This document shows positions 23,173-29,257 of a DNA stretch of 35,735 nucleotides, piece after piece. Every line of letters begins with the position of its first letter. Position 1 is the stretch's first letter. The stretch lies in IMG/VR virus record IMGVR_UViG_3300036852_000109, positions 1 through 35,735 of that record, one strand, 5' to 3'. This DNA comes from a virus. Under the pieces are notes generated by a model. It searched no databases. It saw only the letters and a program-made list of their open reading frames with translations, and was not told the DNA's origin. The translations under genes were made by a program, and so were the position numbers.

Positions 23173-23256
23173 ATGTTCTTCCTGTTCACCCTCGCCGTCA
23201 TATTCCTGGCCATCGCAACACCCAGGACTGTCAAGAGGATTCAGCAGACCAAGTAA
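23173..23256 (+). CDS. 27-residue membrane peptide (cassette 2)
   Basis: This short open frame runs from ATG 23173, 6 bases after AAAGGAAC, to TAA. It encodes MFFLFTLAVIFLAIATPRTV followed by KRIQQTK: one membrane segment with a basic cytoplasmic tail. It would be missed by usual length limits. The support is its own promoter-like element 5', an intrinsic terminator 3' (23273-23302), and the same ribosome site as its neighbours. The function is unknown; small membrane peptides of this kind could be toxins, inhibitors or lysis/exclusion factors. Confidence 0.65.
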   Translation: MFFLFTLAVIFLAIATPRTVKRIQQTK

Positions 23257-23272
23257 ATCCCTACGACTCTCG

Positions 23273-23302
23273 ACCTAGATCCCTAACACGGATTTAGGTT
23301 TT
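23273..23302 (+). terminator. Intrinsic terminator after cassette 2
   Basis: A 10-base-pair stem (ACCTAGATCC at 23273-23282 with GGATTTAGGT at 23290-23299, one G-U pair) and a 7-base loop end in TTTT. The next promoter-like element starts only 4 bases later. Confidence 0.85.
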
Positions 23303-23305
23303 CCC

Positions 23306-23330
23306 TCGCAGAAATTACAGGGCTTATAAT
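23306..23330 (+). promoter_or_regulatory. Promoter-like element, copy 3 (TCGC-N15-TATAAT)
   Basis: TCGC (23306-23309), 15 bases, then TATAAT (23325-23330) and GAGACCCC. The 30 bases 23322-23351 are identical to copy 1. It abuts the preceding terminator, so the cassettes are insulated from each other. Confidence 0.7.
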
Positions 23331-23357
23331 GAGACCCCTACCGAAAGGAACATCACC

Positions 23358-23507
23358 ATGTCCAAGAACCCTCTCGCCACCGTCAAGGAAAGCAAGACCA
23401 TCGAGGCGTTGAAGACCGCTCGTGACCTAACCGTCGCGCTCGCTCCCACCGCAATCGTAATCGCTGCTACCGTGATCGTCGTGAAGAAGATGACTGAAGA
23501 CAAGTGA
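23358..23507 (+). CDS. 49-residue membrane protein (cassette 3)
   Basis: This small gene runs from ATG 23358, after CCGAAAGGAAC, to TGA. The N-terminus is charged (MSKNPLATVKESKTIEALKT). It is followed by a hydrophobic segment (about residues 24-43: TVALAPTAIVIAATVIVVKK) and a short charged end. It is flanked by a promoter-like element and a terminator (23525-23557). I do not recognise the family. It is one of several consecutive single-segment membrane proteins. Confidence 0.65.
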   Translation: MSKNPLATVKESKTIEALKTARDLTVALAPTAIVIAATVIVVKKMTEDK

Positions 23508-23524
23508 CCCTATCAGCGGAGACC

Positions 23525-23557
23525 AAACCAGAGCCCCCTAACAAGGACTTTGGTTTT
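23525..23557 (+). terminator. Intrinsic terminator after cassette 3
   Basis: A 9-base-pair stem (AAACCAGAG at 23525-23533 with CTTTGGTTT at 23548-23556, one G-U pair) has a 14-base loop and ends in a short T run. Confidence 0.75.
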
Positions 23558-23566
23558 ATGATTTTC

Positions 23567-23668
23567 CTAGACCCACAAACTACTAGCCGACTTTTAAAGT
23601 TCGATTGCCGCGTTTGTTTCAGAAGAGACTGGAGCAGGCGTGATGAGGCTAATAGTTTGTGGGTCTTG
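23567..23668. repeat. 102-base segment bounded by a 20-base inverted repeat and 7-base direct repeats
   Basis: AGACCCACAAACTA... at 23569-23588 is the inverted match (19 of 20) of 23647-23666. The segment is flanked on both sides by GATTTTC (23560-23566 and 23669-23675). The 58 bases inside can form further small stems, e.g. GTTTC-AGAA-GAGAC. It contains no convincing gene. It may be a structured RNA or the scar of a small mobile element; the sequence alone does not decide. Confidence 0.6.
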
Positions 23669-23718
23669 GATTTTCATCTTTGCCGCTGCCCGAGAGGGCC
23701 AAGTAGAAAGGCACCATC

Positions 23719-23976
23719 ATGACTACCCTGATCCTAATCCTGCAAGTGCTCTTGGTCGCCGCGAAGTTGGGCTTCGTTATCAGTGGCTCTCTCCTGGCGG
23801 CATTCATCGGCGGAATGGTTGTCGATGAAATCAAAGAAGCTCGTGAAGAGCGAGATCGCAAGGCCGGCGTGTACCAGGGACGCCATCGTCTTGCCGAGGA
23901 GTTCATCCACGATCTCGTCGTCGAGCTTCGCGAAGAACCTAACTCCCTCTGCTACACCCACGCTGAAAGCTGGTAA
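23719..23976 (+). CDS. Small membrane protein, unknown
   Basis: An 85-residue protein with GAAAGGCACC before ATG 23719. Residues 1-32 form one long or two short membrane segments (LILILQVLLVAAKLGFVISG ...), then a charged helical tail (DEIKEAREERDRKAGVY, HDLVVELREE). No family is recognised. Unlike the preceding cassettes it has no clear promoter of its own; the 102-base inverted-repeat segment lies upstream. It is followed within 5 bases by another membrane protein gene. Confidence 0.65.
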   Translation: MTTLILILQVLLVAAKLGFVISGSLLAAFIGGMVVDEIKEAREERDRKAGVYQGRHRLAEEFIHDLVVELREEPNSLCYTHAESW

Positions 23977-23980
23977 GCAA

Positions 23981-24178
23981 ATGAATCAGGAAGTGTGGGA
24001 CCTGGTGAATCAAATTCTCTGGTGGTCCCTCGGTATCGCAGCCTGCCTCACTGTCTTGAGATGGCTCATGAAACCGGTACCCGAGGGAACCACGCGGCCG
24101 CCACAACCGTGCCGCCATTACAACCCGGCAGAAGACGTCGATGACGATGAGGAAGTGAGAGTCGAAACCCATGCTTAG
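23981..24178 (+). CDS. Small membrane protein, unknown
   Basis: A 65-residue protein. ATG 23981 is the only sensible start between the previous stop and the membrane segment. It has one membrane segment (about residues 10-30: NQILWWSLGIAACLTVLRWL), a Pro-rich linker with a CRHYNP block, and an acidic tail (AEDVDDDEEVRVE). The family is unknown. Its end overlaps the start of the next gene by 8 bases, implying co-translation. Confidence 0.6.
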   Translation: MNQEVWDLVNQILWWSLGIAACLTVLRWLMKPVPEGTTRPPQPCRHYNPAEDVDDDEEVRVETHA

Positions 24179-24956
24179 TTTGCATGCGGTTGCCAAAAAG
24201 GCCGGGAGGTTGGTTACGGATAACTCCCCCGTAATTCTCACCGTGTTCGCGGTAACCGGAACTGTGACCACGGCGTACCTCACCGGAAAAGCAACACTCA
24301 AAGCAGCCGACTTGGTCGGTGATCGTGAATCGGAATTGTCCCATCTCACAAGGAAAGAAGCCCAAGAAGTCTTTGGGCCCCGCGAAAAGGTCGAGCTCGT
24401 CTGGAAGCTGTATGTACCAGCAGCAGTCTCAGGACTGTTGACGATCTTGGCCATCGTCGGATCAAATCGTATCGGCGCGCGCCGTGCGGCAGCAGTTGCA
24501 ACAGCCTTCGCTCTCTCCGAGCGAGCCTTTGAGGAATACCGGGCAAAGGTCGTGGAGAAGCTCGGAGAGAAGAAGGAGCAATCAGTACGCGATGAAATCG
24601 CCCAGGATCGCGTGAACAAGAACCCTCTCGGTAAAGGAGAGGTTGTCATGTTGGGCGAAGGTAGTGTTCTTTGCTACGAGTCGTTCACCGGCCGATATTT
24701 CTTGTGCGACATGGAAACGCTCAGGAAAGCTCAGAACGACATCAACGCGCAAGTCATCAGCGATTCATGCGCATCCCTCACCGACCTGTATGACTTGATC
24801 GGATTGGAACGAACATCGCAGTCCGACGATATAGGTTGGAACTTGGACAAACTACTCGATATGAGATTCTCGGCAGTGCTGACCGATAGTGGCAAGCCGT
24901 GCATATTCGTCGAGTTCCGAACCGCCCCAATCAGGTACTACAACCGACTCAATTAA
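24171..24956 (+). CDS. DUF6353-like membrane protein, copy 1
   Basis: A 261-residue protein. N-terminal KKAGRLVTDNSPVILTVFAV and TGKATLKAADL bracket a first membrane segment. A second lies near residues 83-103 (VPAAVSGLLTILAIVGSNRI), followed by AATAFALSERAFEEYRAKVV and a cytoplasmic C-terminal domain with SFTGRYFLCDMETLRKAQND and DDIGWNLDKL. This architecture matches a widespread phage family of unknown function (DUF6353, by my recollection). The product at 27118 has the same layout. It lies in the middle of the membrane-protein block. Confidence 0.7.
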   Translation: MLSLHAVAKKAGRLVTDNSPVILTVFAVTGTVTTAYLTGKATLKAADLVGDRESELSHLTRKEAQEVFGPREKVELVWKLYVPAAVSGLLTILAIVGSNRIGARRAAAVATAFALSERAFEEYRAKVVEKLGEKKEQSVRDEIAQDRVNKNPLGKGEVVMLGEGSVLCYESFTGRYFLCDMETLRKAQNDINAQVISDSCASLTDLYDLIGLERTSQSDDIGWNLDKLLDMRFSAVLTDSGKPCIFVEFRTAPIRYYNRLN

Positions 24957-24966
24957 GGAAACCAAA

Positions 24967-25212
24967 ATGAAGGACATGAACGTGGTCGTCGAGGAAGCCA
25001 TCGAGAAGGCGACCAAAGGAAAGTTGTTCACCCTCAAGCGCATCGTGATCGCCGGGGCCGTCGCTGCGGCCGTGACTGCCGTCGTGGTGGTGGCGAAGAC
25101 CATCAAGAAGTCTCACGACGACCAGGAGGTCGACCACGAGGAGATCGTCGCGCTCGCGGAGAAGGCGGCGACGGACCGGATCAAGGAGATTCGGGAAAAG
25201 AAGGCTGCCTAA
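24967..25212 (+). CDS. Small membrane protein, unknown
   Basis: An 81-residue protein with AAGGAAACC before ATG 24967. It has an amphipathic N-terminus (MKDMNVVVEEAIEKATKGK), one Ala/Val-rich membrane segment (about residues 28-45: IVIAGAVAAAVTAVVVVA) and a charged C-terminus (KKSHDDQEVDHEEIVALAEK). The codons are richer in G/C than those of neighbouring genes. The family is not recognised. It sits 10 bases after the DUF6353-like gene and is probably in its operon. Confidence 0.65.
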   Translation: MKDMNVVVEEAIEKATKGKLFTLKRIVIAGAVAAAVTAVVVVAKTIKKSHDDQEVDHEEIVALAEKAATDRIKEIREKKAA

Positions 25213-25256
25213 CGCCGGCGGCATATATCAGAAACTAGGCCTGGAAGGCTAACCGC

Positions 25257-25832
25257 ATGCTCAAGAAAACCATCACGTTCAAAGACCTCGACGGGAATCC
25301 GGTCACTCAGGACTTCTATTTCAACCTGAATGACGCAGAGCTCGCCGAGATGCATCTGTCCATGCCTGGTGGAATGGAAGGCTACCTCCGCAAGATCATG
25401 GCGGAGGAGGACGCCGCAGCGATCATCTCCACGTTCAAGGAGATCCTGTGGAAGGCGATCGGCCGTAAGGACGCGGATGGAATCCGGTTCGTCAAGTCGG
25501 ATGAAATCTGGTTCGAGTTCTCTCAGACCGATGCCTACAGTGTTCTGTTCATGGAGCTCCTCACCAACGCCAAGGCTGCGGCCGAGTTCATCAAGGGAAT
25601 CGTCCCGGCCAACCTGGCGGCACGTATTCCAGATTCGGGCACGCTCGAGCTGTCCGAAACCCGACTGAGCGGCGCCATCTTCGGTGAAACTCAAAAACGG
25701 AAGAAACTGGAGGACTACACGGACGAAGAGCTGGTCGCCATGCCGGGACCAGAGCTCGCGGACCTCATCCAGCGCGAGAGTGGGAATGTCCCCAAGAAGA
25801 TCCTTCTCCTCGCGATGAGCAAGATCAAATAA
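25257..25832 (+). CDS. Tail-assembly-chaperone-like protein outside the tail module
   Basis: A 191-residue soluble protein with GGAAGGC before ATG 25257. It begins MLKKTITFKDLDGNPVTQDF and has YFNLNDAELAEM, FKEILWKAIGRK, FEFSQTDAYSVLFMELLTN and IVPANL. This pattern recurs in phages and has been called tail assembly chaperone or structural-like; its function is not firmly established. Its place among membrane-protein genes, 14 kb from the tail genes, is unexpected for a chaperone. A structured non-coding segment follows it. It could equally have another role in this block. Confidence 0.5.
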   Translation: MLKKTITFKDLDGNPVTQDFYFNLNDAELAEMHLSMPGGMEGYLRKIMAEEDAAAIISTFKEILWKAIGRKDADGIRFVKSDEIWFEFSQTDAYSVLFMELLTNAKAAAEFIKGIVPANLAARIPDSGTLELSETRLSGAIFGETQKRKKLEDYTDEELVAMPGPELADLIQRESGNVPKKILLLAMSKIK

Positions 25833-25843
25833 AGATGTGGAGG

Positions 25844-25905
25844 GGATTCGCAAGGCTAAGTAGGGACTTGGGGTTCCCCGAAAAGTCTATTCAGGGTGCG
25901 AATCT
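25844..25905 (+). ncRNA. Candidate structured RNA
   Basis: GATTCGCA (25845-25852) pairs perfectly with TGCGAATC (25897-25904). Inside, GACTT-GGGG-TT-CCCC-GAA-AAGTC (25865-25887) forms a second nested stem. No T run follows, so it is not a normal terminator, and it lacks the anticodon and T arms of a tRNA. The next 50 bases (25918-25955) hold another possible dyad, GAGAG/CTCTC with AGCC/GGCT. The region between 25832 and 26009 contains no gene. Confidence 0.5.
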
Positions 25906-25957
25906 TAAACGACCGCCGGAGAGCCTCCCCCCGTGGGCTGAAAAGGCGCCCTCTCAT

Positions 25958-25982
25958 TCGCGGGAAAAACAAACCCTATAGT
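25958..25982 (+). promoter_or_regulatory. Promoter-like element, copy 4 (TCGC-N15-TATAGT)
   Basis: TCGC (25958-25961), 15 bases including GGGAAAAACA, then TATAGT (25977-25982) and GAGAACC. The spacing and the AAAA-ACA spacer match copy 5 at 35571. It precedes the membrane gene at 26009, whose leader again has CCGAAAGGAAC. Confidence 0.65.
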
Positions 25983-26008
25983 GAGAACCACTAACCGAAA
26001 GGAACCAA

Positions 26009-26269
26009 ATGAAATCGCTCGACAAAGTCGACCTCACCAAGCAGGCCGTATCTGCGATCGTTTGGTTTAGCGTTTCCAAAGTCATTGACCAGATCGTTTC
26101 AAACAACACCAGCCCCGTGAAGTGGCTGGACAAGCCGAGAATCACGATCGGTTCTTATTTTCTCGGTGCAATTCTGGCCCAGGCTTGTAAGCGTTATACC
26201 GACGAGAAGATCGACGACCTCATCGAATGGTGGAAAGAAAACATCCAACCAAAACTCGAGACTCAATGA
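26009..26269 (+). CDS. Small membrane protein, unknown (cassette 4)
   Basis: An 86-residue protein with GAAAGGAACC before ATG 26009. Two moderately hydrophobic helices are seen: AVSAIVWFSVSKVIDQIV (about residues 13-30) and IGSYFLGAILAQAC (about 46-59). A charged C-terminal helix follows (DEKIDDLIEWWKENIQPK). The family is unknown. It has its own promoter-like element and an intrinsic terminator (26275-26309), making it the fourth isolated single-gene cassette. Confidence 0.65.
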   Translation: MKSLDKVDLTKQAVSAIVWFSVSKVIDQIVSNNTSPVKWLDKPRITIGSYFLGAILAQACKRYTDEKIDDLIEWWKENIQPKLETQ

Positions 26270-26274
26270 GCCCC

Positions 26275-26309
26275 AAACTAACTGGCCGATAACTTGGCCT
26301 TTTAGTTTT
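26275..26309 (+). terminator. Intrinsic terminator after cassette 4
   Basis: AAACTAA (26275-26281) pairs with TTAGTTT (26302-26308), and GGCC (26284-26287) with GGCC (26296-26299), separated by a 2x2 internal loop. The 3' arm runs into a T-rich stretch. Confidence 0.75.
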
Positions 26310-26328
26310 CTGACCGGAACGAGGAAAA

Positions 26329-26961
26329 ATGCAATTTCCGCCAAATTCTCAGGCATCTAAGGAGCCTGAAGGCAAAAAGATCGAGAAGGTCGTCACGGGC
26401 GCAGTCAGAACTCGAAAGCCGTCGCTTGGGAAGCGATTCGCCGAGGCTTTCATGGGTGGGGCAGACGCCAAGAGCATTTGGCAGTACGTGATATTCGAGG
26501 TCATCCTTCCGGCCGCGAAAGACACGCTCGCCGATGCCGTGAGCCAGTCCGTAGAACGCGCTCTATTCGGGGAAGCTCGTTCCGCAAGTCGTCGTACAGG
26601 AAACAGGCCGAGCGGATCAACGGGCTACATCAGTTACAACAGGTTCTCTGGTTCTTCTTCGTCCCCCCTCTCGAGCAGGCGGGAAGACGATCGTGTATCC
26701 ATGCGAGGCCAACGGGGCGCACACAACTTGGATGACATCATCCTCGCCACGAAGAGCGAAGTCAGCGAAGTCATCGACCGGATGTATGACATCGTCGCTA
26801 AGTACGACGTGATCACCGTGGCGGATCTGTACGAGATGCTTGGTTTGGCGCCAAGTTCCATAGATCACAAGTGGGGTTGGAGAGATCTGCGTGCGGTCGG
26901 TTCGCAACGGATCACCAATGGCTACTTGTTGGATCTGCCGAAACCCGAGCCCCTAGACTAA
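26329..26961 (+). CDS. Conserved phage protein of unknown function
   Basis: A 210-residue protein with GAGGAAAA before ATG 26329. Residues 1-90 are basic then amphipathic (IWQYVIFEVILPAAKDTLAD). Residues 90-125 are a Ser/Arg-rich linker with STGYISYNRF. The C-terminal domain (about 130-205) has HNLDDIILATKSEVSEVIDR, YDVITVADLYEMLGLAPSSI and DHKWGWRDL, then NGYLLDLPKPEPL. I recognise this C-terminal pattern as common across phages of Gram-positive bacteria, always without known function. It may be membrane-associated through the amphipathic region. Confidence 0.65.
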   Translation: MQFPPNSQASKEPEGKKIEKVVTGAVRTRKPSLGKRFAEAFMGGADAKSIWQYVIFEVILPAAKDTLADAVSQSVERALFGEARSASRRTGNRPSGSTGYISYNRFSGSSSSPLSSRREDDRVSMRGQRGAHNLDDIILATKSEVSEVIDRMYDIVAKYDVITVADLYEMLGLAPSSIDHKWGWRDLRAVGSQRITNGYLLDLPKPEPLD

Positions 26962-26971
26962 TGGCCGCGCG

Positions 26972-27121
26972 ATGGGCCACCCGAATGTACGTGAGGCTCT
27001 GAAGAGCCTATATCCCAAGTCGAAAAAGTGGCTCGCCAAGGTCGATGGGATGACCGATTCTCAGGTAGTTGCCGTCTATTTTCGACTCTTCCAGCAAAAG
27101 AAATTCAAGGAGAAATCGTGA
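26972..27121 (+). CDS. 49-residue conserved small protein
   Basis: This short gene runs from ATG 26972 to TGA 27119-27121. It encodes MGHPNVREALKSLYPKSKKW then LAKVDGMTDSQVVAVYFRLF and a basic end. The 'NVREALKxLYPxxKKW ... MTDxQVxAxYxRL' pattern recurs as a tiny protein in many actinophage and Firmicutes phage genomes next to DUF6353-like genes; its function is unknown. Its last 4 bases overlap the GTG start of the next gene, and the codons are uniformly sensible. The start site has only a weak Shine-Dalgarno. Confidence 0.65.
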   Translation: MGHPNVREALKSLYPKSKKWLAKVDGMTDSQVVAVYFRLFQQKKFKEKS

Positions 27122-28014
27122 AACTCGCAGCCCTTAGGAATTTCGTCACCAGCAAAGCTGGGAGGCAGATTCTCAAAGTTCAAAAGCACTCGCCCGTTCT
27201 TCTCTTCGGAGCCGGCGTTGTGGGTGTTGTGGCAACCGTCGTTCTCGCAAGCCGCGCGACCCTGAAGCTCGAAGAAATCCTGGAAGACCACCAGGACGAT
27301 CTGGACAAGGTCAACTTCGCCCTCGAGGTCCACGGCGAGAAGTACAGCCAGGATGACGCCAAGAAGGACTTGGTGAAGATCTACGCCAAGACTAGCCTCC
27401 GGATCATCAAGATGTATTCGCCGGCAGTGGCTGTGGGCGTTGTCTCGATCGCCGCGTTGACGGGATCGCACGTCATCCTCACTCGAAGGAATCTGGCCCT
27501 GACCGCAGCGTACGCGGCCCTGGACAAGGGGTTCCGGGAGTATCGCGAGCGGGTCGTGAAGGCCCTCGGGAAGGATCAGGACGATCAGTTCCGATACGGT
27601 TGCGACGACGTCGAGATCGTCGAGGAGACCAAGAACGGTCCGGTCATGAAGACCGTCAAGCGGGCCGGCAAGGAGCCGTCGATCTATGCTCGGTGGTTCG
27701 ATGAGAGCTGCCCGGACTGGAACTCGGAGACGTCCTACAACCTGCTCTTCCTCAAGTGCCAGATGCAACATGCCAATGACAAGCTTCGGGCTCGTGGTCA
27801 TCTCTTCCTGAATGAGGTCTACGAGTCGTTGGGCATCAAGCACTCGCGTGAGGGAGCCGTCGTCGGCTGGGTTCTCGGTGGTGAGGGAGATGACTTCGTC
27901 GATTTCGGAATCTTCGATCCCAACAAGCCGGGATATCGCGACTTCATCAACGGCTGGAACAAGACCGTCCTTCTCGACTTCAACGTCGACGGCATCATCT
28001 ACGACAAGATCTGA
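27118..28014 (+). CDS. DUF6353-like membrane protein, copy 2
   Basis: A 298-residue protein. GTG 27118 is preferred because AAGGAG lies 5 bases upstream and the N-terminus then matches the paralogue at 24171; longer upstream extension would run through the preceding small gene. Segments: VQKHSPVLLFGAGVVGVVAT and SRATLKLEEIL, a second membrane span (about residues 101-122, MYSPAVAVGVVSIAALTGSH), ALTAAYAALDKGFREYRERV, then a soluble domain with PSIYARWFDESCPDW and GAVVGWVLGGEGDD. Compared with copy 1 the C-terminal domain is longer and diverged. The function is unknown. Confidence 0.7.
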   Translation: MKLAALRNFVTSKAGRQILKVQKHSPVLLFGAGVVGVVATVVLASRATLKLEEILEDHQDDLDKVNFALEVHGEKYSQDDAKKDLVKIYAKTSLRIIKMYSPAVAVGVVSIAALTGSHVILTRRNLALTAAYAALDKGFREYRERVVKALGKDQDDQFRYGCDDVEIVEETKNGPVMKTVKRAGKEPSIYARWFDESCPDWNSETSYNLLFLKCQMQHANDKLRARGHLFLNEVYESLGIKHSREGAVVGWVLGGEGDDFVDFGIFDPNKPGYRDFINGWNKTVLLDFNVDGIIYDKI

Positions 28015-28023
28015 GGAGCTGCA

Positions 28024-28704
28024 GTGAAGAAGTACCTGATCGCCGGCGGGATCTCTCTGGTCTCGCTGGCTGTTGGGACGCTCGCGGGCTATCAGCTTGC
28101 CGTGCGTCGACTGGAGTCTCGCTACGCCGAGATGATGGAGCGTGAGATCGCGGAGACACGCAAGCACTACGGCGCGAAACTCCTGAACGCTCAGAACGTG
28201 TTCTCCACCCCTGAGGAGGCTGCTGCGGCTCTGCTTCCGACTGAAATCAAGGGGAAGGAATTCCCGGACGAGGTGCCGACACCAGTGCTGGAGAAGATCC
28301 TTGAGGGGTTGAGGTACCACACCCCAAGCACAGCAGTAGCAACAATCAAGACCAACGTATTCACCAACGACGTCACCCCCGCTGAGGGCGATGATTTTAT
28401 GGCGGAGATCGAAGCTCGCGATCCCGAGAAACCATACATCATCAGTCATATCGAGCACCTGCAAAACGAGATGGACTACAGCCAGGTCACCGTCACTTAC
28501 TACGAAGGTGACAACGTTGTCGCGGACAGCCGGGACGATGTGATCGAGGACCACGGCGAAGTGATCGGCCAGGATAACATCCGATTCGGGCACCGATCGC
28601 ACGACCCGAACGTGGTCTTCGTACGAAACGACAGACTCGGTATCGATTACGAGATCCTGCGAAGCACCGGTAAATACTCAGAGGAAGTTCTCGATCTGAG
28701 ATAG
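28024..28704 (+). CDS. Membrane-anchored conserved phage protein
   Basis: A 226-residue protein with GAGGAGC before GTG 28024. Residues about 4-25 form one N-terminal anchor (YLIAGGISLVSLAVGTLAGY), then a coiled helix (RRLESRYAEMMEREIAET), a Pro/Ala linker, and a C-terminal domain with PYIISHIEHLQNEMDYSQVT, VTYYEGDNVVADSRDDVI and HDPNVVFVRNDRLGIDYEIL. The C-terminal pattern recurs in many siphoviruses near DUF6353-like genes, with no known function. It lies 9 bases after copy 2 and probably belongs to the same transcript. Confidence 0.65.
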   Translation: MKKYLIAGGISLVSLAVGTLAGYQLAVRRLESRYAEMMEREIAETRKHYGAKLLNAQNVFSTPEEAAAALLPTEIKGKEFPDEVPTPVLEKILEGLRYHTPSTAVATIKTNVFTNDVTPAEGDDFMAEIEARDPEKPYIISHIEHLQNEMDYSQVTVTYYEGDNVVADSRDDVIEDHGEVIGQDNIRFGHRSHDPNVVFVRNDRLGIDYEILRSTGKYSEEVLDLR

Positions 28705-28713
28705 GAGTAAGCA

Positions 28714-29241
28714 ATGGAAGCGCCGATTGACGAGTTATATTTCACATGGCTCTACGGCGTGGTTGCTGACCCTCGCATCAAAAGAACTTACCGTACATAT
28801 TGGCGGCTATTCAAGCTCCTCTACACTAAGGAGTTCGTTTGGATCGTCCCTAACGATGACAACCGAATTGAAGACGGAAAAGAACTGCGATACGAGTTCA
28901 TCGACCACCAAAAACTCATGGACGTAGATCACGGGTGGATGAATCTGGGTTGCTCCATGCTAGAGCTCTTAATCGGCCTTTCGCGAAGGCTTGCTTTCGA
29001 AACAGATAGTGAGCCTCGCGTTTGGTTTTGGCGGATGCTCGAAAACCTGGATCTCGAGAAGTTCAACGATGGAGCCCATTTCACGAATGAGATGGTTCAG
29101 GAGAAACTAGACGCCGTTATTTGGCGGACATACAAACACAATGGCGACGGTGGACTGTTCCCCCTAAGTCAACCTTGCAAAGACCAACGCGATGTGGAGC
29201 TCTGGTACCAGATGAGCGCCTATATCCTTGAATCCGCCTAG
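28714..29241 (+). CDS. Conserved phage protein of unknown function
   Basis: A 175-residue soluble acidic protein with TAGGAGTAAG before ATG 28714. It has ELYFTWLYGVV, YWRLFKLLYTKEFVWIVPND, DNRIEDGKELRYEF, LGCSMLELLIGLSRRLAFET, and IWRTYKHNGDGGLFPL followed by DVELWYQMSAY. This pattern is widely distributed among siphoviruses of Actinobacteria and Firmicutes without an assigned role. It joins the membrane-protein block to the replication fusion gene 16 bases downstream and is probably co-transcribed with both. Confidence 0.7.
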   Translation: MEAPIDELYFTWLYGVVADPRIKRTYRTYWRLFKLLYTKEFVWIVPNDDNRIEDGKELRYEFIDHQKLMDVDHGWMNLGCSMLELLIGLSRRLAFETDSEPRVWFWRMLENLDLEKFNDGAHFTNEMVQEKLDAVIWRTYKHNGDGGLFPLSQPCKDQRDVELWYQMSAYILESA

Positions 29242-29257
29242 AACGGGGGGAGGTTAA

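Noticed and set aside
25844-25905. tRNA gene
   Set aside because: An 8-base outer stem is present, but there is no anticodon arm, no T arm with GTTCRA, and the size (about 60 bases) is too small. It was kept only as a candidate structured RNA.
27076-28602. Long (508-codon) open frame on the - strand
   Set aside because: It lies antisense to genes at 27118 and 28024, which have Shine-Dalgarno sites, membrane topology and recognisable families. Long antisense frames are common in GC-rich coding DNA, and no start signal supports this one.
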